Of a stretch of 64,000 nt of DNA, positions 25,595 to 34,030 are shown one piece after another (within the stretch, counting starts at the first letter, position 1; each line of letters starts with the position of its first letter). The position numbers were made by a program, and so were the translations under genes. The notes beneath the pieces were generated by a model. The model was not told the origin of the DNA, made no database searches, and saw only the letters and a list, made by a program, of their open reading frames with translations. The stretch is from Pseudonocardia sp. C8 (GTDB lineage Bacteria > Actinomycetota > Actinomycetes > Mycobacteriales > Pseudonocardiaceae). The DNA is taken from positions 4,241,501-4,305,500 of the forward strand of contig NZ_JACMTR010000002.1 in assembly GCF_014267175.1 (NCBI RefSeq), in the 5' to 3' direction.

Positions 25595-25609
25595 CCTACA
25601 ACTGTCGAA
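25595..25609. promoter_or_regulatory. Candidate operator between pucR-like and pruA
   Basis: CCTACAACTGTCGAA has one perfect half (TGTCGAA) and one degenerate half of the 24476-24492 palindrome. It lies in the 136-bp divergent gap. Confidence 0.5.
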
Positions 25610-25710
25610 CTCGCGGCCGGGGTTTCCGGCGTCGCGCCGAAGCCGGTCGGGGACGGTCCTCCCTAACGTTCGGGGTCCCGCCCCGATCCGTCCGCCGAGG
25701 GAGATCCGAC

Positions 25711-27336
25711 ATGACGATTCCCGTAGACCGGGCCGCAGAACTCCTCACCGAGGCGACTCCGGCACGGTCCTACGCCGTCGGTACGCCCGAGCGGATCAGG
25801 CTGGAAGCCGCACTGACCGAGGTCTGCCGCCACGGCCACGACCTGCCGGTGGTCGTGGGTGGCAAGGAGATCCGAACCGGGCGGACCTTCCCGCTGCGGC
25901 TCCCGCACGACCACTCGACCGAGCTCGGCCGTGCCCACCGGGCCTCCTCGGAGGAGATCGAGTCGGCGATCGCGGCAGCGTCCGACACGGCGGGCGACTG
26001 GGGCCGCGCCCACTTGGCGCATCGCGTGGCCCCCTTCCAGAAGGCCGCCGACATGCTGGAGTCCGGCCCCTGGCGGGAACGGCTGGTCGCAGCCACCATG
26101 CTGGAGCTTTCGAAGACCGCGGCGCAGGCCGACGGTGACGTGGCAGAGGCCGTCGACTTCCTGCGGGCCAACATCGTCAACGCCGGCGCACTGGAGCAGG
26201 TCCAGCCGCACTCCCCGGCCGGCATCACCAACCACATGGAGTACCGACCGCTCGAGGGCTTCGTCTTCGCGATTTCCCCGTTCAACTTCACCGCGATGAA
26301 CAACCTGGCGTTCGCGCCGGCGCTGCTCGGCAACAGCGTGCTGTGGAAGCCCGCGGAGAGCGCGACCCTCGTCGCGCACCTGTCGCTGCGCCTGTTGCGC
26401 GAAGCCGGCCTGCCCGACGGTGTGATCAGTCTGCTGCCCGGCCGTGGGGGTGAGGTCGGCGATCCCGTCCTCCGTCACCGCGACCTCTCGGCGGTGCATT
26501 TCACCGGCTCGACGGCGACATTGCGCCACATCTGGCGGACCATCGGTTCGGGAATCGACCGGTACCGCGACTACCCGCGGATCGTCGGCGAGGCAGGCGG
26601 CAAGGACTTCGTGATCGCACACCCGTCGGCCGACGTCGAGGCACTTGCCGTCGCCTGCGTGCGTGCCGCCTACGACTACCAGGGCCAGAAGTGCGCGGCG
26701 GCCTCGCGCATCTACGTCCCCCGCAGCCTGTGGCCGGAGGTCCGGGACCGCATCGTCGCGCTCACCGAGGGACTGGCGGTCGGTGACCCGACGGTCCCGG
26801 GCGTCCACCTCGGGGCCGTCATCAACCGGAGCCAGTTCGAGAAGCACGAGGCTGCGCTGGCGCGGGCGCGCGACCAGCAGGTTGTGCTGGCCGGCGGGCA
26901 CACGGACGGGGCCTCGGGCTGGTTCGTCCGCCCGACCCTGCTCCAGGTCGACGACCCGCACTCGGAGTTCATGGAGGAGGAGCTCTTCGCGCCCGTCATG
27001 GCCGCCTACGTCTACGACGACCGGCGATGGCCGGAGACCCTCGAGCTCGTGGACGGCACCACCGGGTACGGGCTCACCGGCTCGGTGTTCGCGAACGATG
27101 AGGGAGCCGTCGCCCAGGCGGACCGGGTGCTGCGCTACTCGGCCGGGAACTACTACGTCAACGATCGCCCGACCGGCGCGACGGTGGGCCAGCAGCCCTT
27201 CGGCGGTGCCCGCGCCTCGGGCACGAACGACAAGGTCGGCACCGTCTGGAACTCGATCAGGTTCGTCAGCCCCCGGTCGGTGAAGCACACCCACGACCTC
27301 GACCGGGACGCCCGCTTCCCGGCGCTCGAGGGCTGA
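25711..27336 (+). CDS. pruA: L-glutamate gamma-semialdehyde (1-pyrroline-5-carboxylate) dehydrogenase
   Basis: A 541-residue aldehyde dehydrogenase of the P5CDH branch: ISPFNFTAMNNLAFAPALLGNSVLWKP, VHFTGSTATLRHIW, the general-base glutamate in GEAGGKDF (E294) and the catalytic cysteine in YQGQKCAAASR (C328). P5CDH converts glutamate semialdehyde to glutamate with NAD. Length matches the family. It is divergent from the PucR gene and followed by a DAO-type oxidase, so the final product of this module is likely glutamate from a proline-like or ornithine-like substrate. Confidence 0.93.
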   Translation: MTIPVDRAAELLTEATPARSYAVGTPERIRLEAALTEVCRHGHDLPVVVGGKEIRTGRTFPLRLPHDHSTELGRAHRASSEEIESAIAAASDTAGDWGRAHLAHRVAPFQKAADMLESGPWRERLVAATMLELSKTAAQADGDVAEAVDFLRANIVNAGALEQVQPHSPAGITNHMEYRPLEGFVFAISPFNFTAMNNLAFAPALLGNSVLWKPAESATLVAHLSLRLLREAGLPDGVISLLPGRGGEVGDPVLRHRDLSAVHFTGSTATLRHIWRTIGSGIDRYRDYPRIVGEAGGKDFVIAHPSADVEALAVACVRAAYDYQGQKCAAASRIYVPRSLWPEVRDRIVALTEGLAVGDPTVPGVHLGAVINRSQFEKHEAALARARDQQVVLAGGHTDGASGWFVRPTLLQVDDPHSEFMEEELFAPVMAAYVYDDRRWPETLELVDGTTGYGLTGSVFANDEGAVAQADRVLRYSAGNYYVNDRPTGATVGQQPFGGARASGTNDKVGTVWNSIRFVSPRSVKHTHDLDRDARFPALEG

Positions 27337-27381
27337 CCACCGATCCGTCGTGCCCGACCGCCCCACCGACGAGGGTCCATC

Positions 27382-28602
27382 GTGGACGCCGATACCCACC
27401 CGCACGATCCTGCCAGCGAGCCGAATGGAGCGCCGATCACCATGCCCGACGTCCTGATCATCGGAGGAGGCTGCATCGGCAGCGCCGCCGCCTTGCACCT
27501 GCTCAAGCGCAGCCCCGGCACGGCGGTCACCGTGCTCGAGCCGGATCCCACCTACACCGAGGCCGCGACGACCCATGCCACGGGCGGGGTACGGCAGCTG
27601 TTCACCCGGCCAGAGAACATCGAGCTCTCCCGCTACACCCTCGAGGTCATCGCGAACTGGCAGGACTACCTTGGGCTGGACGGCACCGCGCCGGACCTGG
27701 CATGGAAGGAGAACGGCTACCTCTTCGTCGCCCCACCCGAGCACACGGCGACGTTCGAGCGGAACTTCGCCACCCAGGTCGAGCTCGGTGTCGAAGCCGA
27801 GTGGCTCGATCCCGGTGAGCTGACGCAGCGGTATCCCTTCCTGCTGACCGACGACCTGGGGCCCGCGGTTCTGTCCCCGCGGGACGGCTGGCTGGACCCG
27901 CACTCGCTGCTGCACGGCCTGCGCCGCGCCGCACAGCGGCTGGGGGCCGAGTACCGCACCGACCGCGCCGTGGATCTCACCGTCCGCGGCGGCCGCGTCG
28001 AGGCGGTGCAGCTGGAGTCCGGGAGCACCATCGAGGCCGACTGGGTCATCAACGCCGCCGGCGTCCGGGCACCGCAGCTGGCCGAGCTCGCCGGCATGCC
28101 GGTGCCGGTCGACCCGATGCCGCGCCAGGAGCACTACGTCGAGGCTTCCGGCGACTACACGGCCATGCCGTTCATCAAGGACCCCTACGGCCTGGCCATC
28201 CGCTCGGAGGGCGAGGGACTGTCGGTCGGGCTGGTCGACTTCGACACGCCGGCCAGCAGGGAGCTGCCCCGCGACAACAGCCACTTCGAGGAACGGGTCT
28301 GGCCCGCGCTTGCCCACCGCATCCCCAGCCTCGACGCGCTGCGGCTCAAGTCGACCTGGGCCGGTCACTACGACCAGAACCGCCTCGACGGGAACATGAT
28401 CATCGGCAACCGTCCGGGGACGGTCGACAACTTCCTGACCGCCTGCGGCTTCTCCGGGCACGGGCTGATGCACGCCCCCGGGGTCGGCCGCGCCCTCGCC
28501 GAGCTGATCGTCGACGGTGACTACACCACCATCGACCTGACCCGGTTCGGCTACCAGCGCATCATCGACGAGGAGCCCTACCAGGAGCTCGGCGTGCGCT
28601 GA
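27382..28602 (+). CDS. FAD-dependent DAO-family oxidoreductase
   Basis: A 406-residue DAO-fold flavoprotein: VLIIGGGCIGSAAALHLL, THATGGVRQLFTRPENIELSR, and a C-terminal TACGFSGHGLMHAPGVGRALAELI that contacts FAD. Family members oxidise sarcosine, D-amino acids, proline-like imines or glycine. It follows pruA by 45 bp in the same direction and probably supplies its substrate. The start is GTG 27382 (GAGGG upstream) or ATG 27442; the ATG gives the usual short N-terminus before the Rossmann motif. Confidence 0.85.
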   Translation: MDADTHPHDPASEPNGAPITMPDVLIIGGGCIGSAAALHLLKRSPGTAVTVLEPDPTYTEAATTHATGGVRQLFTRPENIELSRYTLEVIANWQDYLGLDGTAPDLAWKENGYLFVAPPEHTATFERNFATQVELGVEAEWLDPGELTQRYPFLLTDDLGPAVLSPRDGWLDPHSLLHGLRRAAQRLGAEYRTDRAVDLTVRGGRVEAVQLESGSTIEADWVINAAGVRAPQLAELAGMPVPVDPMPRQEHYVEASGDYTAMPFIKDPYGLAIRSEGEGLSVGLVDFDTPASRELPRDNSHFEERVWPALAHRIPSLDALRLKSTWAGHYDQNRLDGNMIIGNRPGTVDNFLTACGFSGHGLMHAPGVGRALAELIVDGDYTTIDLTRFGYQRIIDEEPYQELGVR

Positions 28603-28617
28603 GCCGTCTCCCGGCGA

Positions 28618-28657
28618 CGCCGCACCCGCCCGGCACGGGGTTCGGGCGGGTGCGGCG
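28618..28657. terminator. Strong convergent terminator hairpin
   Basis: CGCCGCACCCGCCCG (28618-28632) pairs perfectly with CGGGCGGGTGCGGCG (28643-28657) over a 10-base loop. It is between the ends of the DAO gene and the TetR gene. Confidence 0.85.
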
Positions 28658-28689
28658 AGCCGGGTCGGTCGTGGCCTGCGGCTGCGAAC

Positions 28690-29274
28690 TCAGCGGGACG
28701 CCGCCCCGGCACTCCACCCGCGCAGGCTTCCGCAGAACGCGGCCACCAGCCTGCGGGTGGTCTCTGCTTGGCTCATGCCGACGGTGTCGAGCAGATCGAA
28801 GATCTCGCGCGGGTCGAACAGGATGTTCCAGAGGAACAGCCCTTCCTCCCCCGGTTCCGGGATGCCGAGCTCGGCCGCGGCCTCGGCGATCGGACGCTCC
28901 ATCGCCTCGGCCTGGACGCTGATGTGCCGAGCACCCGCGCGTAGCCGGGCGAGGTAGCCCTCGTCCGAGCGCGTGTGGACCATGGCCCGGCCGTGCTCGA
29001 CGACGAGGCGGACCCATTCCGCGCAGACGTCCTCGAGCAGCCGCAGGCCGTGGTGGTCCGACCGGCGGCTGTGCGTGAGCAGCCGGAGCCCGACGTCGAA
29101 CCGGTACACGGCGAGGATCTCGTCGACCGAGCCGAAATGCCGGTAGGCGGTGGCGGCGGCGACCTCGGCCCGCTCGGCCACCTCGGTCATCTTGACGGCG
29201 GTGCCGTGCCGTCCGGCGAGGTAGGCGGCTGCGTCGATCAGTCGCCGCCGGTTCCGCTCCGTGTCACTGCGCAC
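28690..29274 (-). CDS. TetR-family transcriptional regulator
   Basis: A 194-residue regulator: N-terminal helix-turn-helix (AAYLAGRHGTAVKMTEVAERAEVAAATAYRHFGSVDEIL) and an all-helical C-terminal ligand domain. The GTG at 29274 is used; upstream in-frame sequence is low-complexity. It lies 134 bp downstream of the aminotransferase gene and transcribes away from the DAO gene. Its target is not evident; the catabolic genes on either side are candidates. Confidence 0.85.
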   Translation of the reverse strand: MRSDTERNRRRLIDAAAYLAGRHGTAVKMTEVAERAEVAAATAYRHFGSVDEILAVYRFDVGLRLLTHSRRSDHHGLRLLEDVCAEWVRLVVEHGRAMVHTRSDEGYLARLRAGARHISVQAEAMERPIAEAAAELGIPEPGEEGLFLWNILFDPREIFDLLDTVGMSQAETTRRLVAAFCGSLRGWSAGAASR

Positions 29275-29408
29275 GGCCCGTCGAGCCCTCCGTTCACCCG
29301 TGAACGGCTGTCGGCGCCCGTCGTCCGGGCCACGCCGTCCTTCCGGCACAGGGTACCGACGGTGTGGCGACGGCTGCCGCGTCCCCGAGGTCCCGGGCCG
29401 GTCCGGTG

Positions 29409-30587
29409 TCACGGCACCAGGGTTCGGCGGAGTGTGTCGAGCCCCTCGGCCAGCCGCGCCACACCGGTCCGGATGGCGTCCTCGCTCGCGGCGTAGGACA
29501 GGCGCAGGTGGTGTTCTCCGTGCGCTCCGAACTCCGAGCCCGGGCGGACCGCGACACCGAGCTCGCGCAGCCGTGTCACGAGTTCGGCCGACGGGATGTC
29601 GAGGTCATAGTGCGGGAACTGGTAGAACGCGCCCTCCGGGGCGCTCGGGGTGAGCCCGTCGATCCCGGACAGGCCCTCGAACATGATCTCGGCCCGGCGG
29701 GCGTAGGCGGTCCGCATCGCCGCGACGTCGGCGTCCGCGGTGCGGACCGCGGCCAGCGCGGCGTCCTGCACGACGGTGTTCATCGACCCGTTGACCGTGT
29801 TGTGGATCCGTGCCGCCGACGCGATCAGCGGCTGCGGTCCCCAGATGTACCCGACCCGCCAGCCGGTCATCGCGTAGCTCTTCGAGAACGTCTGGCAGTA
29901 GATGGTCCGCTCGGGCAGGCCCTCGATCGACACCGTCGAGGTGAACGGTTCGCCGGTGTAGGTGAGGTCGGCGTAGGCCTCGTCCGACACGACGACCGTG
30001 GACGTGCCCTCCAGGAGCCCGGCGAGCGCGTCGAGCTCGGCCCGGGAGTGGACGATCCCGGTCGGGTTGCCCGGATTGCAGAACACGAACAGCTTCGCGC
30101 CGGGCAGTGCGTCGGCCAGCCGGTCGAGGTCCCAGTGCAGGTCGGCGCCCAGCGGCACCGGCACGGGGACGCCGCCGGCCATGCTGACCAGGTCGGCGTA
30201 GAGCGAGTAGGTGGGGTCGGGGAACACGACCCGGTCCCCCGGGTCGACGATCGAGAGGATCGAGGCGGCGAGCCCTGCGGTCCCGCCGTGGGTGATCAGC
30301 ACGTCGTCCGCCGACACCGGCCCGCCGGTGAGCCCGCCGATCCGCTCGGCCAGCGCAGCACGCAGGTCGGGTTCGCCGCGCAGCGGGGAGTAGTGCGTGC
30401 GTCCGGCCCGCAGGGACGCGACCGCCGCATCGACCACCTGTGCCGGGGTGTCGAAGTCCGGCTCGCCCATGGCCAGCGACACGAGGTCGTCGGAGGACTG
30501 CGGCTGCTGCACGCGGCGGGACGCCGCCGCGATCCGGGCGACGGCGGCCGCCGGGGCGAAGGCGGCCGGTGCGGTACTGGTCGACAT
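29409..30587 (-). CDS. Class I/II pyridoxal-phosphate aminotransferase
   Basis: A 392-residue fold-type I aminotransferase: MGEPDFDTP N-region, FVFCNPGNPTGIVHS (Asn/Pro loop), VVVSDEAYADL (Asp that contacts PLP nitrogen), the PLP lysine in QTFSKSYAMTGWRVGY, and a C-terminal LRLSYAAS arginine region. Substrate is not resolved (aspartate, aromatic or branched amino acids possible). The ATG at 30587 is 20 bp downstream of the SDR stop; the two are probably one transcript with the pxp genes. Confidence 0.9.
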   Translation of the reverse strand: MSTSTAPAAFAPAAAVARIAAASRRVQQPQSSDDLVSLAMGEPDFDTPAQVVDAAVASLRAGRTHYSPLRGEPDLRAALAERIGGLTGGPVSADDVLITHGGTAGLAASILSIVDPGDRVVFPDPTYSLYADLVSMAGGVPVPVPLGADLHWDLDRLADALPGAKLFVFCNPGNPTGIVHSRAELDALAGLLEGTSTVVVSDEAYADLTYTGEPFTSTVSIEGLPERTIYCQTFSKSYAMTGWRVGYIWGPQPLIASAARIHNTVNGSMNTVVQDAALAAVRTADADVAAMRTAYARRAEIMFEGLSGIDGLTPSAPEGAFYQFPHYDLDIPSAELVTRLRELGVAVRPGSEFGAHGEHHLRLSYAASEDAIRTGVARLAEGLDTLRRTLVP

Positions 30588-30606
30588 GCTCTGCTCCTGG
30601 GTGGGA

Positions 30607-31404
30607 TCAGGACCGGGTGGCCGGCCGGTGCGGGGCGCCGATGTGCCGGCTGATCTCGAGGTCGGTGGCGGTGTCGCGTTGCCGGGTCGGCGCGACGACG
30701 ATCTCCTGGAGGACGACCCGCTGGGGCAGGACGACCGCGAGCCGGATGGCCTCCGCGACGTCCTCGGGCTGCACCATGTGCGCACGCTCCTCGGCCGCGG
30801 GCGGGCGGGCGCGGTTGTCCAGGATCGGGGTGTCGGCCTCACCGGGCAGGACCGTGATCGCGCGCAGGCCCTGGTTCCGGAACGTGGTGTGCAGGAAGGT
30901 CATGAAGTTGCGGACGCCGGCCTTCGCCGCGCCGTACGCCGCCCCGCCCAGCAGGTTGGGGTTCACCGCGGCGAGCGAGGAGACCGTGACGATCGTCCCG
31001 GTGCCCGACTCGAGCATGTCTGGCAGGACCGCCTGGCAGAGCCGGAACACCGCGCTCAGGTTCACGTCGAGAACCTGGGCCCACTCCTCGTGCGGGAGGT
31101 ACTGCGGGTTGAGCACCGACGAGGCGCTGCCCGCGTTGTTCACCAGCACGTCGACCACGCCGAGTTCGGCCCGGACCCGCTCGAGCAGCCGTGTCACCTC
31201 GGCGGTGTCGGTGATGTCCGCGGCGATCGGCAACGCGACGCCGCCGCCGGCGCGGATGACCTCCGCGGCGGCGTCCAACGGCTCCTGGCGGCGCCCGACC
31301 AGCACCACTGCCGCGCCGTCACCGGCGAGCAGCCGGGCGGTCTCCCGCCCCATGCCGCTGCCGGCGCCGGTGACCAGCGCGGTCCGTCCTGCCAGGTTGT
31401 ACAC
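30607..31404 (-). CDS. Short-chain dehydrogenase/reductase
   Basis: A 265-residue classical SDR: TGAGSGMG cofactor motif, NNAGSAS, and catalytic Ser-Tyr-Lys in SSLAAVNPNLLGGAAYGAAKAG. The GTG at 31404 follows AGGTGATCC at a short distance. It is separated from pxpC by 50 bp that are unusually AT-rich for this window (31430-31460, CACTATATTCTCATTC) and may hold an internal promoter. Substrate unknown. Confidence 0.87.
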   Translation of the reverse strand: MYNLAGRTALVTGAGSGMGRETARLLAGDGAAVVLVGRRQEPLDAAAEVIRAGGGVALPIAADITDTAEVTRLLERVRAELGVVDVLVNNAGSASSVLNPQYLPHEEWAQVLDVNLSAVFRLCQAVLPDMLESGTGTIVTVSSLAAVNPNLLGGAAYGAAKAGVRNFMTFLHTTFRNQGLRAITVLPGEADTPILDNRARPPAAEERAHMVQPEDVAEAIRLAVVLPQRVVLQEIVVAPTRQRDTATDLEISRHIGAPHRPATRS

Positions 31405-31454
31405 GGATCACCTCTCCATGAACTGCGACGCTATTCGCAAATGACACTATATTC

Positions 31455-32456
31455 TCATTCGGTGGGGCGGCAAGGGCCCGGCAGCCCCAGGGCGGCGAAC
31501 GCGTCGGACGTCGCACTCTCCAGGGCGCGGAGTGCCGCTTCCTGCTCCGCCGACCGGCGCACCGCGGTCTCCCGGTCGACCCATCGGAAACGCAGCCGCC
31601 TGCCCGGCCCGGCCTGCCCGAGCACCGGCAGGCACGCCCTGGCCGCGACGCCGATGATCGGGTATCCGGCAGTGAGCGTGCGGTACCGGCCCAGCACGAT
31701 GAGCTCGTCCGCGTGCGGGATCTCCAGCGCCCCGATCGGCACGCCGTGCGAGACGATCTCGGTGTCGTCGTCGGGGTGCTTCACCGGGCCGTCGAGTCGC
31801 AGACCGACGTGGTCGGACCGGACGGTGACGGTGTAGAGCGAGTCCGCCACGAGCTCCCGGATGCCGGAGGCAGCACCGGCTCCGTGAGTCGGCACGACGT
31901 CGACCGGCCGGTCGAGCGCACCCGGCCGGAACCCCGGGAGCGGCAGGCGCAGCAGGGGCTGTCCGAAGTGGCCGTACGACCAGCCGCGCGACACCGTCCG
32001 CACCCGGACCTCGCTTCCGGGGCCGAGCACCTGGCCGAAGCCCATCCGGGGGTCCGGAGCCGCGCTGCCGAGGAACCGCGCCGCGTCGACCCGGCCGTGC
32101 ACGGCGAGGTAGCTGCGCACGCCGCGCCGCAGCTCGTGGACCCGCAGCTCGCATCCCTTCGGGACCAGCACCGGTGACCACGTGGGCACGGCGGCGCCAC
32201 CGACGGTCACCCGGCTGTCCGCCCCGGTCACGGCCACCAGCACGTCGGCGTCCGGGACGACCGCGAGCCCACCGCCGAGGCTCTCCAGCAGCGGGGCGCC
32301 CCGCGGGTTGCCGACGAGCAGGTTCGCGACGGCGGCGGAGTACTGGTCGGCGGCACCCCCGGTGGGCACGCCGAGACGCTCGGCGTCCTGCCGGCCGAGG
32401 TCCTGGTAGGTGGTGGACCAGCCTGCGCCGGTCACCGCGATCGCGACCGTGCTCAC
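31455..32456 (-). CDS. pxpC: 5-oxoprolinase subunit C (biotin-dependent carboxyltransferase family)
   Basis: A 333-residue protein of the KipA/PxpC family: GAGWSTTYQDLGRQDAERLGVPTGGAADQYSAAVAN at the N-terminus and a VLGRYRTLTAGYPIIGVA block near the C-terminus. With PxpA and PxpB it forms the bacterial ATP-dependent 5-oxoprolinase that opens pyroglutamate to glutamate. GTGA overlap with pxpB at 32453-32456. The last 50 residues (RRSAEQEAALRALE) are a charged extension. Confidence 0.92.
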   Translation of the reverse strand: MSTVAIAVTGAGWSTTYQDLGRQDAERLGVPTGGAADQYSAAVANLLVGNPRGAPLLESLGGGLAVVPDADVLVAVTGADSRVTVGGAAVPTWSPVLVPKGCELRVHELRRGVRSYLAVHGRVDAARFLGSAAPDPRMGFGQVLGPGSEVRVRTVSRGWSYGHFGQPLLRLPLPGFRPGALDRPVDVVPTHGAGAASGIRELVADSLYTVTVRSDHVGLRLDGPVKHPDDDTEIVSHGVPIGALEIPHADELIVLGRYRTLTAGYPIIGVAARACLPVLGQAGPGRRLRFRWVDRETAVRRSAEQEAALRALESATSDAFAALGLPGPCRPTE

Positions 32457-33205
32457 GGGGCAGCGCCCTCCGGGAGCAGGAAGCCACCGCGCAGCCGGGC
32501 GGCCCGCGCACGGTCGACCGGGACGAACCGGACGGTGTCACCGGGCGCGAACGACACCGGCTCGTCGCGCGTGATGTCGACGATCGTGTGCGGGGTCTCG
32601 CCGACCACGCGCCACCCGCTGGGACCGGGGAACGGCTGGATGATCGCGCTCGTCCCGGCGATCATGATCGCACCGGGCGGGACGTCGGTGCGTGGCTCGG
32701 CCCGCCGGCGGACCGGCCGGGGGACGGACAGCCCGTCCATCATCGGCGCCATGGCCGCCGCGAGCAGCGCGACCGTGAACGTCGATCCGGTGATCGCGGC
32801 GACGACGTCGGCCGGGGCGAGACCGAGCTCGGCACCGACCTCCGCGAGGTCGGGCCCGGTGACGTCGTCGAACACGACCGGGATCGTGAACCGGTGGGCC
32901 GGACGTCCCGGCGCGGCTGCGCCCGCTCCGACCTCGGCGAGCAGCTCGACCGCGTACGCGATGTGCTCGGGTGCGGTTCGCAGCGGGTCGAACTCGACGA
33001 GCAGCGACTCCATCCCGGAGACCACGTCCAGCACGCCGTGCGGCCGCCGGGCGAGCAGCCGGTCGCGGAGCCGCCGGATCGCCGCCCGGCGCACGCCCGG
33101 GCCGTCACCGGGAACGGTCACCATGACCGCCGAGTCCCCGAACGGCTCGACGATCACGGCAGCGAGCTCGGTCATGTCGGTATCTTCGTCGGCGTGCGGG
33201 TTCAC
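32453..33205 (-). CDS. pxpB: 5-oxoprolinase subunit B (KipI-like)
   Basis: A 250-residue protein with KipI/PxpB landmarks: the early PFGDSAVMVTV, the middle IPVVFDDVTGPDLAEVG, the FTVALLAAAMAPMMDGL segment and the C-terminal PSGWRVVGETPHTIVD. The GTG at 33205 overlaps the pxpA stop (GTGA) and is preferred for coupling; ATG 33175 is the alternative and lacks the charged lead. Acts with PxpA and PxpC in 5-oxoproline hydrolysis. Confidence 0.9.
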   Translation of the reverse strand: MNPHADEDTDMTELAAVIVEPFGDSAVMVTVPGDGPGVRRAAIRRLRDRLLARRPHGVLDVVSGMESLLVEFDPLRTAPEHIAYAVELLAEVGAGAAAPGRPAHRFTIPVVFDDVTGPDLAEVGAELGLAPADVVAAITGSTFTVALLAAAMAPMMDGLSVPRPVRRRAEPRTDVPPGAIMIAGTSAIIQPFPGPSGWRVVGETPHTIVDITRDEPVSFAPGDTVRFVPVDRARAARLRGGFLLPEGAAP

Positions 33206-34011
33206 CCCGCCAGCGCCGGCTGGTCCTTCCCGGCCAGGACCTCCTGCAGGCCGGCCGCCCGGATCCCGGCGGCCTCCAGGGCGGCACGCAGCGCCCGGCC
33301 GTTGTCCAGGACCGTCGGGTGGTCACCGTGCAGCAGCAGCACGTCGGCGTCGTGGCCGAGCGGGACGTCGTTGCCGTCCACCGAACGCACCGTGCCCTCC
33401 TGCACGACCTGCACGCACCGCCGGCCGATCAGCCCGGGGTCGTGGATCAGGCCGCCCGGGTGCGAGCGCGGAACCGGCATGCCGTCGTCGCCGTAGCCCC
33501 GGTCGGCCAGGAAGACGTACCCGACCCTCAGGTTGCGCTTACGGGCCTCCTCGGCGAGCAGGCCCCGCTGGCAGATGACGATGTAGTTCGGGTCGTACGC
33601 GGCGACGGCGTCGGTGATGGCGCGGGCGTGCACCGGGTCGGTCTGGGCGATCGACCCCATCCGGCCGTGCGGCGCGACGTGGCTGATCGTGCCGCCGTGC
33701 ACGCGGGCGAACGCGTCGAGCGCGCCGATCTGGTACAGCACGTCGGTGCGGATCTCGTTCTCGGTGGCCTCGATCAGCCGGCGCCCGAACCCCACGAGGT
33801 CCGGGTAGCCGGGGTGCGCGCCGAGCTCGATACCGCGTGCCACGCACTCGGCGACTGTCCGGTCGATGACCCGGGGGTCACCGCCGTGGAAGCCGCACGC
33901 GATGTTGGACGTGGTGACGAGGTCGAGCAGGGCGTCGTCGTCGCCGATGGTGTAGTTGCCGAAGCTCTCGCCGAGGTCGGCGACCACGGCGACGGTGCTG
34001 GATCCCATCAT
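33202..34011 (-). CDS. pxpA: 5-oxoprolinase subunit A (LamB/YcsF family)
   Basis: A 269-residue YcsF-fold protein: VADLGESFGNYTIGDDDALLD, TSNIACGFHGGDP, GAHPGYPD, VAPHGRMGS and the LLLHGDHP end, with conserved Asp/His residues expected in the hydrolase site. GGGAG precedes the ATG pair at 34011/34008. It is 19 bp downstream of the MFS gene, so the transporter, pxpA, pxpB and pxpC form an operon for a 5-oxoproline-like or cyclic amide substrate. Confidence 0.93.
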   Translation of the reverse strand: MMGSSTVAVVADLGESFGNYTIGDDDALLDLVTTSNIACGFHGGDPRVIDRTVAECVARGIELGAHPGYPDLVGFGRRLIEATENEIRTDVLYQIGALDAFARVHGGTISHVAPHGRMGSIAQTDPVHARAITDAVAAYDPNYIVICQRGLLAEEARKRNLRVGYVFLADRGYGDDGMPVPRSHPGGLIHDPGLIGRRCVQVVQEGTVRSVDGNDVPLGHDADVLLLHGDHPTVLDNGRALRAALEAAGIRAAGLQEVLAGKDQPALAG

Positions 34012-34030
34012 GTCTCCCGGATGTCGTGTG

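Noticed and set aside
25663..28473. 936-codon minus-strand open frame opposite pruA and the DAO gene
   Set aside because: Opposite two recognisable enzymes, low-complexity composition, and crosses a gene boundary.
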